This document shows positions 23,060-32,302 of a DNA stretch of 64,000 nucleotides, in pieces. The position numbers were made by a program, and so were the translations under genes. The stretch covers positions 27,362,433-27,426,432 of the forward strand of contig NC_056766.1 of the NCBI RefSeq assembly GCF_018687715.1, given 5' to 3'. The notes under the pieces were generated by a model that ran no database searches, had not been told where the DNA came from, and worked only from the letters and a program-made list of their open reading frames with translations. Every line of letters begins with the position of its first letter. Within the stretch, counting starts at the first letter, position 1. The stretch is from Carya illinoinensis. Its lineage: Eukaryota > Streptophyta > Magnoliopsida > Fagales > Juglandaceae.

Positions 23060-23704
23060 GGATTGGAATTCCTTGAACTCACAGTCAATTTGAAAACCCA
23101 ACCAAGAAAGCTAAAATCAAGCCAATGGAAAATCTAGACCTATTGAGGAACTCATTTGAAGAATCTAGATTTTATATGAAAATCTAAACCCGTTGAAGAA
23201 CATATCTCAATAACCTAAATTATAAAGGACGAATGCCACAAAGGTAGTGATTTACCTTTGATAAGTTCAAAAGTTCATTCAAGAACAAGAGGAGATAAAC
23301 TCAACTTACAATGAATAAAATTCATGAAATTTCATAATCTTCTCTTGAAACCCTAATTCATAAAACATAAAATATTTGTGTGAGCTAGACATCCCCAAGC
23401 CCAATTATTCTAAATTAATTCCTACGGCTAATAAAATAAGTCATTTTAATGAAATAAACAAGTTCAAGGACTTCAATAACAATAGGCCCAAGTCATGTCT
23501 TCCATAGCTTGTACCACATGGATGAAAACTGGATCTCCTCCTATTAAGCCCATCTTGAATGTTAGACTTTTGCTAGACACTTCCCAAGTTGATTGCACCA
23601 ATCATTGCATTGCTTCCTTGCTATTCTTAGCTCTCGATCTTGTGATTGCCCCATCTGGAACTTGCAAAAGATCTTTAAGACTCATTCCACCTTGGGGCCC
23701 ATCA
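23060..23704 (-). mobile_element. 3' LTR of the defective provirus
   Basis: On minus it starts TGATGGGCCCC and ends in GGATTCCAATC. It matches 26703-27344 throughout, with scattered substitutions, so it is not a very recent insertion. Confidence 0.9.
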
Positions 23705-23718
23705 TTCCCCCCCTCTTT
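23705..23718 (-). promoter_or_regulatory. polypurine tract
   Basis: On minus AAAGAGGGGGGGAA directly precedes the 3' LTR start, the plus-strand primer position expected for an LTR retroelement. Confidence 0.9.
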
Positions 23719-23749
23719 AAAAGCATTCAACCTCGAATCTCCACCAACA

Positions 23750-24690
23750 TCAAAGGGAAAAAGAATCAGTAACATTAAAATTGGCATAAACATGATACTT
23801 ACCTAAAAGATCTACTTTATATGAATTATCATTAATTTTATCAAGAATTTGGAACAGTCTATCCAAGCTACACCTGTCATCAACAAGCAAAAGCATCAAA
23901 GCTAAAGGAGTACGTGGATTAAAACCATGAACAACTTCAAAATGAGAATAAGAAGTAATAGTATGCATGGTCCTCTTATATGCAAACTCTAATAATGGCA
24001 AGTGATACTCCCGCAAACGTCCATGCAACAAGTCAATGAATGGCAAATGATGCTCCCACAAACGTTCATGAAACACATCTAAAATCTTCCTTTTAGCAAA
24101 ATGACTACTCCAATTATATGCAAACTCAATTAATGGCAAAAAATACTCCCACCAATGGTCATGCAACACGTTTAAAGTATTCTTTACACCAAAATGTTCC
24201 AACAAACCACATCCACGAACAAGTATCTCACACATAAGACTAGCTGGCCTACAAAGTCTATTCTTTCTAAACAAATACCAATCTAGTCTATAGCACTTAC
24301 CAAACGATGCTTTCTCACTTCATGTACGCTAGCAAAGTCATCATCATTAGCATGCAATTCCTTATCATATTCAAATCTCAATAACTTTGCATCTAAAATG
24401 AAGACAAGGACATACCTTCTTGATATTGCAACAACCACAAAATTTTCCTTACTTTGTGTGTATTACGTTAGGATAAGTCTCAATACATTCCCCACAATTG
24501 ACATGCATTCTAGTCAACTTACCTTGTACCTTTAATTGCCTCAAGTACTCATGTTTTGTATGTAGAACAAATTCTTTTGGCCAAATGTAATGTTGTCAAA
24601 TCTTCAATGCTATCACAAAATCAATTTGATGCTTTATTCCTCTAATAGGTGAAAATCCACTAAGCACATTGCTTGGCAACACGACCTCAT
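23750..24690 (-). pseudogene. pol relic: RT start, RNase H/integrase joins, integrase C-terminus
   Basis: From 24690 leftwards: LPSNVLSGFSPIRGIKHQID, the start of reverse transcriptase; then a jump at about 24600 to HYIWPKEFVLHTKHEYLRQL, which is the RNase H region; then YLFRKNRLCRP of the integrase N-terminal part; then the integrase C-terminal region with three degenerate repeats of LP..EFAYN; and near 23770 YHVYANFNVTDSFSL, where intact elements have VSATFNV.DL. Most of RT and the integrase catalytic core are deleted, so the copy cannot be autonomous. Confidence 0.85.
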
Positions 24691-24749
24691 ATCTCTACAA
24701 TAAAGAGATAACAATACTAGGCAAAGATTTGTTAAATTTGTTAGTATTA

Positions 24750-25060
24750 AAATTTGCCTTAGCATAAAAACTCACTTCTCTCTTTATTTTTCTCTCACTT
24801 TCTTCACTCTTGCTTTTCTTTTCACTGTCCTTTTTCTTTTCACTCTCTTTTTTTCTTAAAGTTTCAGCCTCACCCTCATTTATTTTCTCTCTCATTTTCG
24901 ATCTCACTATTTCTTTTTTCCTCAATCACACTCCCACTCTTTCTTTTTCACTCAACCTCACTTTTATTCTCTCTTTTCCGATCAATCTCACTTTCTCTAT
25001 TTCTTTCTTGATCAACCTCACTTTCACTCTTTTGTTTTTAATCAACCTCACTTTTTAGCT
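24750..25060 (-). repeat. Lys/Glu/Arg low-complexity expansion between protease and RT
   Basis: Minus-strand frames read repeated KKE, SEKK and KVRLIKKE words; the plus strand is T/C-rich (TTTTTCACTC words). Intact relatives have a short Lys/Glu-rich linker here, so the tract looks expanded by slippage. Confidence 0.7.
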
Positions 25061-25798
25061 TCAGTTGGTCCTCATGGACCTATTGTGTGGTTAAATGAGC
25101 AAGTTTGATTGTTCTGCCATCCTTTACTAAACTGTATATGTTTTTACCCCATTATGGATCACCCTCTTATCATACTGCCATGGGCTCCTCAACAAAATAT
25201 GGCCAGTATGCATAGACGCTACATCTTAAAGCACTTCATATTTGTATTTTCCAATTGAAAAAGAAACTAGCACTTGCTTATTTACCCTAACCTTCTTACA
25301 ATCATTCAACCATCGCAACTTGTATGGTCTACGATGTTTCAAGGTAGGTAAATTCAATTTCTCAACTAAAGTAGTGCTAGCCACATTAGTACAACTCCCT
25401 CTATCAATGATCATACTACATACCTTGCTGTTGATGTGGTATCTAGTATGGAAAATGTTCTCTCTCTGCTGCTTTGTATCATCCATCTCAATTTGTATAT
25501 TGAGAGCACACTTGGAAACAAGAAACTCACTAGACTCTTCATACTCATACCCATTCTCAATACTAGGCTCACACCTCCTCCTATCTCTCATACCTTGCAG
25601 ATTTCTAATCATTGCATCTCGTTGATACATCCTATCCCTCAATTCCCCCAACGTCAAATTCAACCATTCAAACTTTTGTTGAATGGACTGCAATACAAAA
25701 AATGAATTGTCTGCCACCTCCTTTGGTATTAAGTCACTATTATGAGACATTGTAATGTGCTGCATTAAAAGAATGTTAGTGGTAAAGACCTCACACAC
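25060..25798 (-). pseudogene. gag end and aspartic protease relic
   Basis: The frame 25226-25798 carries a gag C-terminal part (LRDRMYQRDAMIRNLQGMRD), then the retropepsin: VCSMIIDRGSCTNVASTTLV, LRWLNDC and KQVLVSFSIGKYKYEVL. The catalytic triplet is DRGS instead of the usual DGGS/DSGA form. The next frame (25060-25225) gives HTGHILLRSPWQYD with stops. Non-functional. Confidence 0.9.
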
Positions 25799-26672
25799 TC
25801 CCTTACATTTTTACACTCAGATATGTGCACTCCACTCATGTTTCACTCTTAATTGGCTTTTTCTCAATAATAGTCTCACACTCTCTTACCTTTTACCTCA
25901 ATAGTTTTTCCACTCAAGTTCTTTAAGAACTAGTTGAATAAATCAAGATAATACAATCTTATTTTATTCCAACTAGTAATTAGGTACAAGGAACAAGGAA
26001 TGAATAAAATGACACAAGGCTCAAGGAATTTATACAAAAGAAAGAGTAATAATCACAAGAAAAGATACAACTATAATGATGTATTTAGCCCCTTTGATCA
26101 TAAAAAAAATTCTATACTCTTTTTCTTTTCGAATTTGTTTTGAATTTTTCTTTTCTTTTCTTTTCCTTTCTTTTCTTTTCTCACTAATTCAGTTACAAAC
26201 AGCAATATTTAATTGTAACAATCAAATAATGGAATTCAAACATACAAAAATTGATCTGGAGATAGAAGGGAATCAATGAAACCCTAAGATGAAGCAAATT
26301 TCGGCAGCTCTAGGAACAAGGAGATTTTGGCCAACACAAAAACCCTAGGATAAGGTGATTTCGGCAGCCACACAAAAGCCCTAATGAACAAGAATACAAA
26401 ATCCTAAGATGATCAATTCAACAACCCTAGAAAGAACAATGGATTTTCGGTAGCCACACAAAACCCTAAGAATTTCGATAGCCCCCCCCCCCCTCTTTTT
26501 GCAACCCTAGAACAATGAAGCCTTAAAATTAAAGATGCAAGAATTAAAAGATAAAATCAAACCTTTGTTTGTTTGTTTGTTTTTTTTTTTTTTTGGCAAC
26601 CCTAGAACAATGAAACCTTAAAATTAAAGATGCAAGAATTAAAAGATAGAATCAAACCTGATTGGAAACCTT
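25799..26672 (-). other. gag/leader remnant with duplications
   Basis: On minus, between the primer site and protease, only remnants are visible. Includes a C12 run near 26483 and a two-copy direct repeat (26500-26570 and 26595-26660, GCAACCCTAGAACAATGAA). Most of gag seems missing. Confidence 0.6.
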
Positions 26673-26685
26673 CCTCTGAATACCA
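26673..26685 (-). promoter_or_regulatory. tRNA-iMet-like primer-binding site
   Basis: Minus TGGTATTCAGAGG resembles TGGTATCAGAGC with a one-base insertion and lies 17 nt after the 5' LTR end. Confidence 0.65.
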
Positions 26686-26702
26686 AATGATATGAACCCG
26701 CA

Positions 26703-27344
26703 TGATTGGAATCCCTTGAATTCACAGTCAATTTGAAAACTCACCCAAGAAAGCTAAAATCAAGCTAATGGAAAATCTAGACCCGTTGACGAACTCATTT
26801 CAAGAACCTAGATTATATGAAAAATCTAAACCCATTGAAGAATCTATCTCAAGAACCTAAATTATAAAGAAGGAACGCCGCAAATGTTGATTTACCTTTG
26901 ATAAGTTCAAAAGTTCATTCAAGAACAAGGGTAGATAAACTCAACTGAAAATGAATAAAATTCATCAAATTTCATAAACTCATCTTGAAACCCTAGTTCA
27001 TAAAACATAAAACATTTGTGTGGGCTAAACATCCCTCAAGCCCAATTATTCTAGATTAATTTCTATGACAAATTAAATTAGCCCTTTTAATGAAATAAAT
27101 AAGTCTAAGACCTTTAATAATAATAGGCCCAAGTCATATCTTCCATAGCTTGTATCACATGGATGAAAACTAGATCTCCTCGTCTCAAGCCCATCTTGAA
27201 TGTTGGCTCTTACTAGACACATCCCAAGTGGATTGCACCAATCATTGCATTGCTTTCTTGCTCTTCTTAGCTCTCGATCTTGTGATTGCCCCATCTAAAA
27301 CTTGCAAAGGATTTTTAAGACTCGGCTCACCTTGGGGCCCATCA
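26703..27344 (-). mobile_element. 5' LTR of the defective provirus
   Basis: 642 bp, minus-strand TGATGGGCCCC...CCAATCA (TG/CA ends), pair of 23060-23704. Confidence 0.9.
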
Positions 27345-28491
27345 TGAAGAGTCGTCATCACCATTGACCGGAACTCCAGGATTTCCCTCTCAACTGCCTC
27401 TCAGCCGCTCACAATATGCTCCGCCAGCCTTTCAACCCCCTTCAGACTCCGCAATCAAAAGTAAGAAGGTGAGAATTGAAGAGAAAGGGGGAAAGCATAG
27501 TTAAGAAAAGAACATGGAACTAGAAAAGACCTCAGAGAGAAGTTTTTGTAGTGACTTAGAGACTTGCTCTAGGGCCTCAGTTCACCAGGTCCTGCCCTCA
27601 AGGCCGGGAGATGCAAGAATGGCCTCCTCCGAATCATAATACGATGCAACTCTTCAAGCGTGGCAGTTGGATGCATGACCCTATCATTGGGAACATCTCC
27701 CCACGAAGCCCTTATTGCAAACTCAGCGTGACCGATCTAACCTACTGAAAACTCCCATTTGTGGCTAGACACGAGAAAGAACTTACAGGTCCAGTCCAAG
27801 ACCTTTTAGTGCTGTGACTCTAGCACCACGAGGCCTCTCATTCCCCTAAAACTACAGATGTCCCTGACACCCCTTTTCACATTGTGAGTCAGGAGAAACT
27901 CATGGTCAGTCAAATCAGCACCCTCTGGATTGGATTTCAATAGTGCCTGCCGCCACAGGATGCAACAATAGATTAGAATATGCCAAGCCTTTGGGTGGAG
28001 TTGTTCAGGGGCCAACCTGAGGTGGTATAAGACTTCATAGACTGGGCAAGGGAAGGGTAGTCTCAGCCCACAAAAGAACATGCTAGGAAAGAGGGTGACT
28101 CGCGACACCAAGCCATCAACGCCAACGGGCCCCTCGGGAGGTGTTGGGGCCTCAAAGGCCACCGTGTCGGGAATGCGATAGGTTGAGACTAGTGATTGAA
28201 GGAATTCAGGGGAGGCCTCAGAATGCCAAAAGCGGCCAGCATAACTTAGCTCCAAGGCGCCTACCTCAAGACGGCCCTTAAAAGTCTCAGGTTTGTTAGA
28301 TCTCCAGGTGGCCATCTAGAGAGTATGAGTGCAGCGAGAAGTGGAAAGCAGGCGAAGGCGAAGGAAGAACGAATGAAATAGGAAGAGAGCAGCAAGAGTA
28401 TGGCAGAAGCTATGTGAGTGACAATCAGTACCTAGTACACACGAGGTATAGGATGAAAGAGTTGTTTAAAACCCCACAATGCAACATAGCC

Positions 28492-28506
28492 AGGGAAGAA
28501 AGAAAA
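28492..28506 (+). promoter_or_regulatory. polypurine tract before the Tat-type 3' LTR
   Basis: AGGGAAGAAAGAAAA directly precedes TGTC of the LTR. Unit 2 has AGAAGAAAGAAAA at 54467-54479. Confidence 0.8.
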
Positions 28507-29408
28507 TGTCTTACATCTATAATTGTGGAAAAGATGGAACGATCATCATTTGGTACCGAGATCAAATCCCTAAAATTGCATTAGGAACGACGAAGGGACA
28601 ACCAAGAATTTACACATGGAATAATCGAACAGTAAGTATTTTTGCTCAGCTAGCCAAATAGAAGCAACAAGTGGCAACAATAAGTAGAAACAGGGAAATT
28701 CCCATTGGCCTAGTCCAATGAGAATTGACGGGGTAACTATATGGGATATTTTTCCCAGGGCCCTCCCATGAGGACCAACCCAGATCAGGCATCAGAAGGA
28801 TTCCCCACACCTCAAGGGGCCCAAAGAGCTGGGTCCCGGCCCATAGATTCCCTCAGCGACCCGACCGGGACCTACGACCCATATAAGACTAGCATAAGGA
28901 TCCGGGTCAGGATGGGACATTATGTAGTGAGCTCAGAAAGTTGAATTAGTGAAAGGAAAGGGGAGCATGCCAGAGGGAGGGGATTGGACCACAAAGTAAC
29001 ACCAGGAGATCGCGTTGCATTAAATGAACTCACCTAGAAATCATGTCGCATGAATTACTTCATCCAGAGGGCCATGCCGCATTAAAGGAAGTATGACAGA
29101 GAGGACTCCAGGAGGACATCACTCCACCCAGGCCACAGGGTATGGTCGTCTGACCCTAGGGGTTGGGGATAAAGGGCCCCCTGACCATTAGGTAAAGAGA
29201 TCAAATTCTCAACTAGGAGTTTACTTGCTAAAATTCCCGCTTTCTTATATCACCCAAGGATCACCACTGACTTAAGTATTAGAGGCTCCCCGGGCCACCC
29301 TTCGCCAACTCTCTCTCCCTCTCTCTCTCTAGGATTGTAGGCGTATGAAACTGAAAACCTGGACCACTAAGAGGCCGGTCCCTAGGCATACGAAACACGT
29401 CGTCAACA
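28507..29408 (+). mobile_element. 3' LTR of the Tat-type element, unit 1 (~900 bp)
   Basis: Begins TGTCTTACATC after a polypurine tract and ends near CGTCAACA. Near 29173 is a TATA-like ATAAAGGG; later come ATCACCACTGACTTAAGTAT and a CT-rich leader, the layout usual in Tat LTRs. No primer site follows, so it is the right-hand LTR of a plus-oriented element whose left LTR was not found. The unit-2 copy is at 54480-56748. Confidence 0.75.
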
Positions 29409-29508
29409 ACAAGTATACTTATTTTAGTGCAATATGTTTAGTAAGTAGGATAATGTGAACAACATGGAAAATATGCAAGTGTTATTATCAGATTTCTCTA
29501 GTAAAATC

Positions 29509-30155
29509 TAGGAGTGTAACTGGTCCGGTCTGGTCCAGTTTTGAACAAAATTTAGGATAGAACCAATAGCACTGGTTTAGATTTTTCAAAACTGATTACG
29601 CATCGGTTACCCTTCTAAACTAGTACCTCCGATTTTAGTGGTTTCTAGTTTGGTCTGGCTTTCCGGTTTTAATAAAATGCAAATTTCTCAAAAAAAAAAT
29701 CTGTTTATGAAAAAAAAACTGCTTTAAAAAAATCTATTTTATAAAAAATTCTGGTCCGGTCCTATCTAATTCGGTTATTGCTATAAAAAATCTACTTTAT
29801 AAAAAAGAATCTGTTATGAAAAAAAATTCTGCTATAAAACAATAGATATGATCAAATAAATTTTCATGTTTAAAATTAAAGTTTTATGTTATAAATTACA
29901 ATAACATTATCTTATATATAATTATAATTTATATTATTATATATAAAAATGTTATATAATATAAAAAATATCTTACATAATATTTAAAAATTTAATTTAC
30001 ATATATATTATAGTGAATTGGTCTGGATTGGTCCAGTCCTAAAAATCATGGAACAAGAACTGGTCTAGTTCTGGCCAGTTTTGGCATTTTAGAAACCGGT
30101 TCTGAACCAGTTCCATTGGTCCAGACTGGCTTTCTAGTTAAAATTTACACCCCTA
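29509..30155. mobile_element. hAT-like non-autonomous element (647 bp)
   Basis: Ends TAGGAGTGTAA (left) and TTACACCCCTA (right) are inverted repeats, with an 8-bp direct repeat GTAAAATC / ATAAAATC (one mismatch) at 29501-29508 and 30156-30163. The interior has GGTCCGGTC/GGTCCAG words and AT-rich DNA, no transposase. Its left end is also present in unit 2 at 56849. Confidence 0.75.
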
Positions 30156-30163
30156 ATAAAATC

Positions 30164-30693
30164 AAAATAAATAAATAAATAAATGAATAACCAATCAAAT
30201 TTTTCATTTTACGAAAACAAGGATTAATACAAATAGATTGTTGATAACATTGTACTATTTATATATATGCATACGTAAACCATATCTTGTTCCTCCACTT
30301 ATTATTGTTTACAATAGTGACTACCTTTATACATTTGAAATCTCATTTGTGTGTTTAGACTTTTAGTTTCCCAATAAAGATGAGCCATCTTATCCCAAAC
30401 ACGTTTGAGGGTACAAGGTATACTTATTCCTATTATACCATGTTTTAATGGAGTTTTATATCTTCATGATTTTTATTTTTATTTTTTTATAGAAAAATGA
30501 GGTTCTATAAGGTTTTGATGCATTTTTTTCTTTTCTTTCTCAGTGGACAAACAAACCATTATCAAGGTTTCTTCCTTTGTCTCTTTGGTTTTATTTGTTT
30601 ATTTGTAAAAGCGAAGTAAAAGTGTTTCAATAGATGAGGTATTAGAAAGTACTGCTTCATTTTAAGGATATTTGTAAAGTGAATTGTTACAGA
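30164..30693. other. AT-rich flank of the receptor kinase pseudogene
   Basis: No feature recognised. Unit 2 lacks this stretch, going from 56.95 kb almost straight to the part equivalent to 31.06 kb. Confidence 0.4.
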
Positions 30694-30833
30694 CACAAAG
30701 AGATTATACAAAAGTAAATGCACAAAGAGATGTGGTTTCATGGGATCTACTCTACAATAAATAATTTTACAGTACTCTGATGTACCACATCTATCATAAA
30801 TTTGTGGGCTTACTTTTATATAATTTCCTTGTG
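30694..30833. repeat. foldback MITE-like element (140 bp)
   Basis: The left arm starting CACAAAGAGATTATACAAAA pairs with the complement of the right arm ending TTATATAATTTCCTTGTG, with few mismatches over about 30 bp. No coding capacity. Confidence 0.6.
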
Positions 30834-32210
30834 ACTAAAATATTTGTCATTTATAAAAATATTGTATCATAATAAGAATCTACAAGCTGTTAGCTTGGCG
30901 CTACCTATAAATTTAAGTAAACAAATATAGTTTGCACTATCGTACAAAGGTTTTTGTACTTTGTACTCCTAACAATAACAGAACTAATACTTTGAAAACT
31001 GTCTTAGCTTTTGGGAGTTCAATTATGACCATCGAGATAAAAGAAAACTATGGCACAATCATAACCATTAGATCTTAATATAGGATTCTAAGTGTTAGTT
31101 TTTAGGTGTAACCTGCCAGTTTTTTATAATTTGAGTGTGTAATTTGTCCATTATGATAGTTTGGAGTGCAAAATTTGAAACTAGCTCTTGGTAGTGTTAT
31201 AGTACAAAATTTATAACTTTTTCCTAAATCTAGGGGACATGCATACTCTCATATTCCAAGTCATAAGAAAATATTACATTTGAAATGTAACACAAGTAGG
31301 AGTAACATAGCAAACGTTTATGTCTAGCTGGATTTTTCAACTATCAACACATAGTCAAATATTGTTGAAAATTAGAAACAACACTCTCTGTACAAAAGTA
31401 CTATTTCCCCCCTTAAAAGCCAAAAACTAAAAGAAAAGCAAAAGACAAATTAAAATGTAGAATATAGGGGAGGATTGGCAACTCGGGTTCAACTCTTGTC
31501 GAGACTGTGTATGCACCACTATAACCCAAGGTATCAATGCTACTAAAATCCTTTTTGTGCTAAGGATCATTGTAAGGATGCTTAGAAGCACCCCTTGAAG
31601 CTCCAAGGTCACTTTTAGAAGACAACATAGATGTGCTTGAAGCCACCCCATCATTTTGTAATATTGTTTCAAGGGCCTTTACCACTTCACTCATTGTTGG
31701 ACGGTTTTCAGGTGAATCTTCAATGCATTGTATAGTAATTTCCAAGAATTTCCCAAACCCTATAAGATTTGTTGTCTCTCTAATGGATGAATCAATCATT
31801 TCCCACAAGCCATAGTGCTCTTCCTCGTCCTTGTTCATTGTTGTTCTCACTCGATGAACGATTTACTTTCCCTTCTCAAACGGTTGCTTGGATGTTAACA
31901 ATTCAAGCATAAACACTCCAAAGCTATAAACATCACTCGTTTCAGTTAATTGTTGAGTCTGGTAATATTCAGGATCAAGATAACCCTGCAAGGAGAAGGC
32001 ATTTTGCAAAAATTAAAATCAAAAGAGTTTTCCAATGAATGAAAAATCTAAATTATATTACATAAGAAATTTTTAATTTTGTTGTAGGATTGGAAGGATT
32101 TGCATGCACTTTGAATTTTACAATACAATGCATGAACAAGAAAATGAAATAATAAAAATTTGTTTTGATATATGTTAATATGCCAATTCAGTTGCCTCAA
32201 CTTCCACAAA

Positions 32211-32214
<4 letters not shown>

Positions 32215-32298
<84 letters not shown>
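32215..32298. repeat. (CT)n microsatellite in the last intron
   Basis: About 40 CT units. The paralogous intron in unit 2 has a (CA)n(CT)n tract at the same place (58235-58327). Confidence 0.95.

Positions 32299-32302
<4 letters not shown>

Larger units (their letters stand above)
23060..27344 (-). mobile_element. defective Ty3/gypsy provirus with two LTRs (4.3 kb)
   Basis: Paired direct repeats of about 645 bp (23060-23704 and 26703-27344) frame a 3-kb interior with a primer site, a polypurine tract, a protease relic and pol fragments, all on minus. It sits inside the antisense ORF relic. Unit 2 at 53170-53340 has uninterrupted sequence there. The flanks match unit 2, but about 155 bp present in unit 2 are missing beside the left LTR, so no clean TSD remains. 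Confidence 0.9.
22560..28315 (-). pseudogene. antisense ORF of the retroelement, putative gypsy-type transposon protein (PF04195-like), interrupted
   Basis: Starts at an ATG at 28313-28315 on minus and is open for 169 codons (to 27806). It resembles the putative gypsy-type transposon / Transposase_28 N-terminal family: LRLPFPCPVYEVLYHLRLAP, then QLHPKAWHILIYCCILW. Further on (27800-27380, broken frames) and after the inserted provirus (23050-22560), the relic has an Ala/Glu/Gln-rich coiled-coil part (RIREEKVLIEL...QDLQSDLSQVQEVATC) and an end like RPLGGVMGADL. It lies antisense to the LTR at 28507-29408 and starts 192 bp from it. Stops and the insertion make it a pseudogene. The family name is from memory. 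Confidence 0.7.
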
